This document shows positions 61,597 through 64,000 of a DNA stretch of 64,000 nucleotides, piece by piece. This DNA comes from Mycobacterium uberis (lineage in GTDB: Bacteria; Actinomycetota; Actinomycetes; Mycobacteriales; Mycobacteriaceae): the NCBI RefSeq assembly GCF_003408705.1, contig NZ_QAYL01000001.1, forward strand, positions 124,001-188,000. Direction: 5' to 3'. A program made the position numbers and the translations under genes. Below the pieces are notes generated by a model. The model was not told where the DNA came from. It saw only the letters and a list, made by a program, of their open reading frames with translations, and did no database searches. Positions within the stretch are counted from its first letter, which is position 1. The number at the start of each line of letters is the position of its first letter.

Positions 61597-63351
61597 ATGG
61601 CGGCCGACTATGACAAACTCTTTCGGCCTGCCGAGGGGGCAAACGTTATGCCAGATAGGGCAGTGGAGCAGCCATTCGATGATGCTCCATTTTATCCGCC
61701 GCCCACCACGCCAGGCAGCTCTCCGACATCCAATGATAAGACTGCGCTCTTAACGCAGACTTGGTCGACGCAACTCAAGCCGGAACCCCGGGCTGCCGAT
61801 CACCTAAAACCCTCGCCGGCTGCACCCCAGCCGCCTTTGCCCCCGATGCCCATCGGCGGCCCACTGCAACCCCCGTCGGCCTCACCCGAATCTCTGTGGG
61901 CCCCCATGTCAGTTAGCGAACCCCCTTGCACGCCAGAGGTATCGCCGATGCCGATCGGCGAGCCCCAACAATGCCTGCCCGCGGAACCTGAACATCAGTT
62001 AGCTGAAACCGAGCCCCCATTGGCACCCATACTGAGTAACGGCCCCGGCCCAGCCAAACCCGCACCACCAATACCGCCGATACCCATCACCGACCCACCA
62101 CAACCTTCGCGCGAAGTTCGACATTCATCTGCGGGCCAACATTCACGACGTGCTCGCCGGGGCCGTCGGTATCGCAACGAAACCCAACCGAACAACCTGA
62201 CATCAATAACTGATCCGACGACACCACCGTGCCCACGGACGACGGAACTGCTGCGGACGCCCAGCACCGAAGCAGAGTCATTATCGGCGGCACCGCTGCA
62301 GCACAGTTCACCCAACCTGGCTGAGCCGACCCGGCCCAGGCCGGCTCTGGCGCAGCCTTTTACCAAGCCCGATGGCATGACCGGTCGCCGTACCGCGCCG
62401 TCCGATTCGACTGCGACATCTATAATCGGCGCGCGGTCAGGACAAAACGTCAGGGCCAAAAAGTCGCGCAAGATAGTGGCTCAACGAGGCTGGCGACATT
62501 GGGTCCACACTGTGACACGGATAAACCTGGGCATGTCACCAGACGAGCAATACGAGCTAGATTTGCGTACACGGGTACGTCGGGCTCCCCGCGGTTCGTA
62601 TCAGATCGGGATCTTGGGCCTCAAAGGTGGGACCGGTAAGACGACCGTTACGGTCACTTTGGGCTCGATGTTGGCTCAGGTGCGTAACGACCGGATCCTG
62701 GTGGTTGACGCAGATACCGGCAGTGGAAACCTCGCCGACCGGGCGGGCCGTTCCTCAGAGGCCACTATCGCCGACCTGCTAGCAGCTAAAGAGTTGACAC
62801 ATTACAACGATATCCGCACGCACATCAGCGTGAATACAGTCAATCTTGAAGTCCTCCCCGCAGCGGAATATAGCACAGCTCAACATGCACTAAGCCAAGA
62901 GGACTGGAACTTCGCTGCCACAGCAGTATCGAAGTTTTACAACATCATGTTGGCCGACTGCGGGGTCGGCTTGTTCGACCCGGTCACCCGCGGCGTGCTT
63001 TCGACAGCGTCTGGAGTGGTGATCGTTGCCAGCGCGTCAATCGATGCCGCACGGCAAGCTACGGTCGCTTTAGACTGGCTACATCATAACGGCTATCACG
63101 ACCTACTGAATCGTGCATGTATGGTAATCAACCACATCATGCCGGAAGAGCCTAACATCGCGGGCAAAGATTTGGTGCAAAAATTCGAACAACAAGTTCA
63201 ACCCGGCCGGGTTGTGGTATTGCCCTGGGATAAGCACATCGCTGCCGGGACGGAAATTCGGCTCGGCCAACTTGACTCCCTCTACCGGCGTCGGGTCCTC
63301 GAGCTGGCCGCAGCACTGTCTGACGATTTTGAGAGGGCTGTACGCCATTGA
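61597..63351 (+). CDS. espI: EspI, ESX-1 protein with MinD/ParA-like ATPase domain
   Basis: 584 residues (M. tuberculosis about 666). The N-terminal 250 residues are proline-rich with repeated PMPIG-type units (PPLPPMPIGGPLQPP, SPMPIGEPQ) and a basic patch (HSRRARRGRRYRN). The C-terminal ATPase has the deviant Walker A GLKGGTGKTT, LVVDADTGSGNLADR and LADCGVGL. EspI restrains ESX-1 secretion when ATP is low in M. tuberculosis. The shortening falls in the proline-rich part. The TGA overlaps the eccD1 start. Confidence 0.93.
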   Translation: MAADYDKLFRPAEGANVMPDRAVEQPFDDAPFYPPPTTPGSSPTSNDKTALLTQTWSTQLKPEPRAADHLKPSPAAPQPPLPPMPIGGPLQPPSASPESLWAPMSVSEPPCTPEVSPMPIGEPQQCLPAEPEHQLAETEPPLAPILSNGPGPAKPAPPIPPIPITDPPQPSREVRHSSAGQHSRRARRGRRYRNETQPNNLTSITDPTTPPCPRTTELLRTPSTEAESLSAAPLQHSSPNLAEPTRPRPALAQPFTKPDGMTGRRTAPSDSTATSIIGARSGQNVRAKKSRKIVAQRGWRHWVHTVTRINLGMSPDEQYELDLRTRVRRAPRGSYQIGILGLKGGTGKTTVTVTLGSMLAQVRNDRILVVDADTGSGNLADRAGRSSEATIADLLAAKELTHYNDIRTHISVNTVNLEVLPAAEYSTAQHALSQEDWNFAATAVSKFYNIMLADCGVGLFDPVTRGVLSTASGVVIVASASIDAARQATVALDWLHHNGYHDLLNRACMVINHIMPEEPNIAGKDLVQKFEQQVQPGRVVVLPWDKHIAAGTEIRLGQLDSLYRRRVLELAAALSDDFERAVRH

Positions 63352-64000
63352 GTGCACCTGCTGTAACTGCTGTTCCAACCACTGCTGGGGTCACTCCCGC
63401 GCGACCTTCTGCCACTCGGGTGACGATTCTTACTGGCAAACGGATGACCGACCTGGTGCTGCCCTCAGTGGTGCCGATCGAAGCCTACATTGATGACACC
63501 GTCGCGGTACTTTCCGACCTACTCGAAGACACACCAGCGGATATACTGGCAGGTTTCGACTTTTCCGCCCAAGGGGTATGGACGTTTGCCCGACCCGGTG
63601 CGCCGCCACTGAAACTCGACCAGTCGCTTGACGATGCCGGGGTTGTCGACGGGTCGCTATTGACCCTGGTATCAGCGAGTCGAACGGAGCGGTATCGGCC
63701 GTTGGTCGAAGACGTCATCGACGCTATCGCGGTGCTTGACGAATCGCCAGAGTTTAACCGCAAGGCGGTGGACCGTTTTATCGGGGTAGCAATCCCCGTC
63801 TTGAGCCTTCCGATCACTGCCGTCGCAGTGTGGGCGTGGTGGGTAACGGGGCGCAGCCCGTTCTGGTCGCTGACAATCGGCATCCTAGGCATCATTGTGC
63901 TGACCGGAAGCTTCGTCGCCAGTAAGTTCTACAAAAATCTGGATTTTTCCGAGAGCCTGCTGCTTACTTCGTTTCCGCTGATCGCCAGCGCTGCGGCGTT
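63348..64000 (+). CDS. eccD1: EccD1, ESX-1 membrane channel component (5' part, cut by window end)
   Basis: The frame opens at TTG 63348, which overlaps the espI stop (TTGA), and runs to the window edge (217 codons). SAPAVTAVPTTAGVTPARPS then TRVTILTGKRMTDLVLPSVV begin the N-terminal ubiquitin-like domain, which includes FDFSAQGVWTFARPGAPPLK and DDAGVVDGSLLTLV. Membrane spans start at IGVAIPVLSLPITAVAVWAWW and LTIGILGIIVLTGSFVASKF. EccD forms the bulk of the ESX inner-membrane channel. The rest (about 290 residues) lies outside. Confidence 0.93.
   Translation, partial: MSAPAVTAVPTTAGVTPARPSATRVTILTGKRMTDLVLPSVVPIEAYIDDTVAVLSDLLEDTPADILAGFDFSAQGVWTFARPGAPPLKLDQSLDDAGVVDGSLLTLVSASRTERYRPLVEDVIDAIAVLDESPEFNRKAVDRFIGVAIPVLSLPITAVAVWAWWVTGRSPFWSLTIGILGIIVLTGSFVASKFYKNLDFSESLLLTSFPLIASAAA

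Overview
The window is chromosomal DNA from a slow-growing pathogenic mycobacterium that is undergoing genome decay. Gene order matches the Mycobacterium tuberculosis segment from Rv3802c to Rv3877 (mycolyl-arabinogalactan genes through the ESX-1 secretion locus). Many genes present in M. tuberculosis are reduced here to frameshifted, stop-riddled remnants, and there are long gene-free stretches, which is the pattern of the leprosy-bacillus clade (M. leprae, M. lepromatosis, M. uberis, with M. haemophilum as a less reduced relative). EsxA and EsxB differ at many positions from the M. leprae proteins as I remember them, so this is probably not M. leprae itself. I cannot name the species from the sequence alone. 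M. tuberculosis (Rv) names and lengths are used throughout as remembered reference points.

Region 1 (1-10.1 kb) is an almost intact, minus-strand cell-envelope cluster: cutinase-like lipase (Rv3802c, cut by the window edge), fbpD, fbpA (antigen 85A), aftB, ubiA, a PAP2 phosphatase, glfT2 and glf. The last four overlap one another by 1-8 bases and look translationally coupled. Together they make the decaprenyl-phospho-arabinose donor, the galactan and terminal arabinan, and attach mycolates. Region 2 (10.1-21.2 kb) has erp, an LGFP-repeat peptidoglycan amidase-like protein, a HAD phosphatase, one acyltransferase, a Rieske/metallo-beta-lactamase protein and serS. Between them lie the remains of a second acyltransferase, a phosphotransferase and a phytoene-desaturase-like oxidoreductase; nothing of the M. 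tuberculosis sulfolipid locus was recognised.

Region 3 (21.3-31.2 kb) carries a septum-formation-like membrane protein, a histidine phosphatase, pheA, a full-length LytR-CpsA-Psr protein, bfrB, a zinc-ribbon membrane protein, sodA and a conserved hypothetical. Iron-regulator (IdeR)-like boxes lie upstream of the Rv3839 remnant and of bfrB. glpQ1, Rv3836 and Rv3839 are pseudogenes. A possible 51-codon membrane peptide with a CRP-like site lies upstream of sodA.

Region 4 (31.2-47.1 kb) has espR, Rv3850, the membrane-anchored H-NS-like gene, the divergent ethA/ethR pair with a near-perfect palindromic operator, and gltBD. Around them are pseudogenes of rraA/menG, a PHP-domain protein, an F420-type luciferase-like oxidoreductase, an ECF41-type sigma factor and a START/SRPBCC protein.

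Region 5 (47.1-64 kb) is the ESX-1 locus: whiB6, an FHA protein, espE-espF-espG1-espH-eccA1-eccB1-eccCa1-eccCb1, PPE68, esxB, esxA, espI and the start of eccD1. All are open except PE35, of which only a C-terminal scrap remains between eccCb1 and PPE68. The secretion machine and two of its regulators (espR, whiB6) are therefore kept while surrounding metabolic genes decay.
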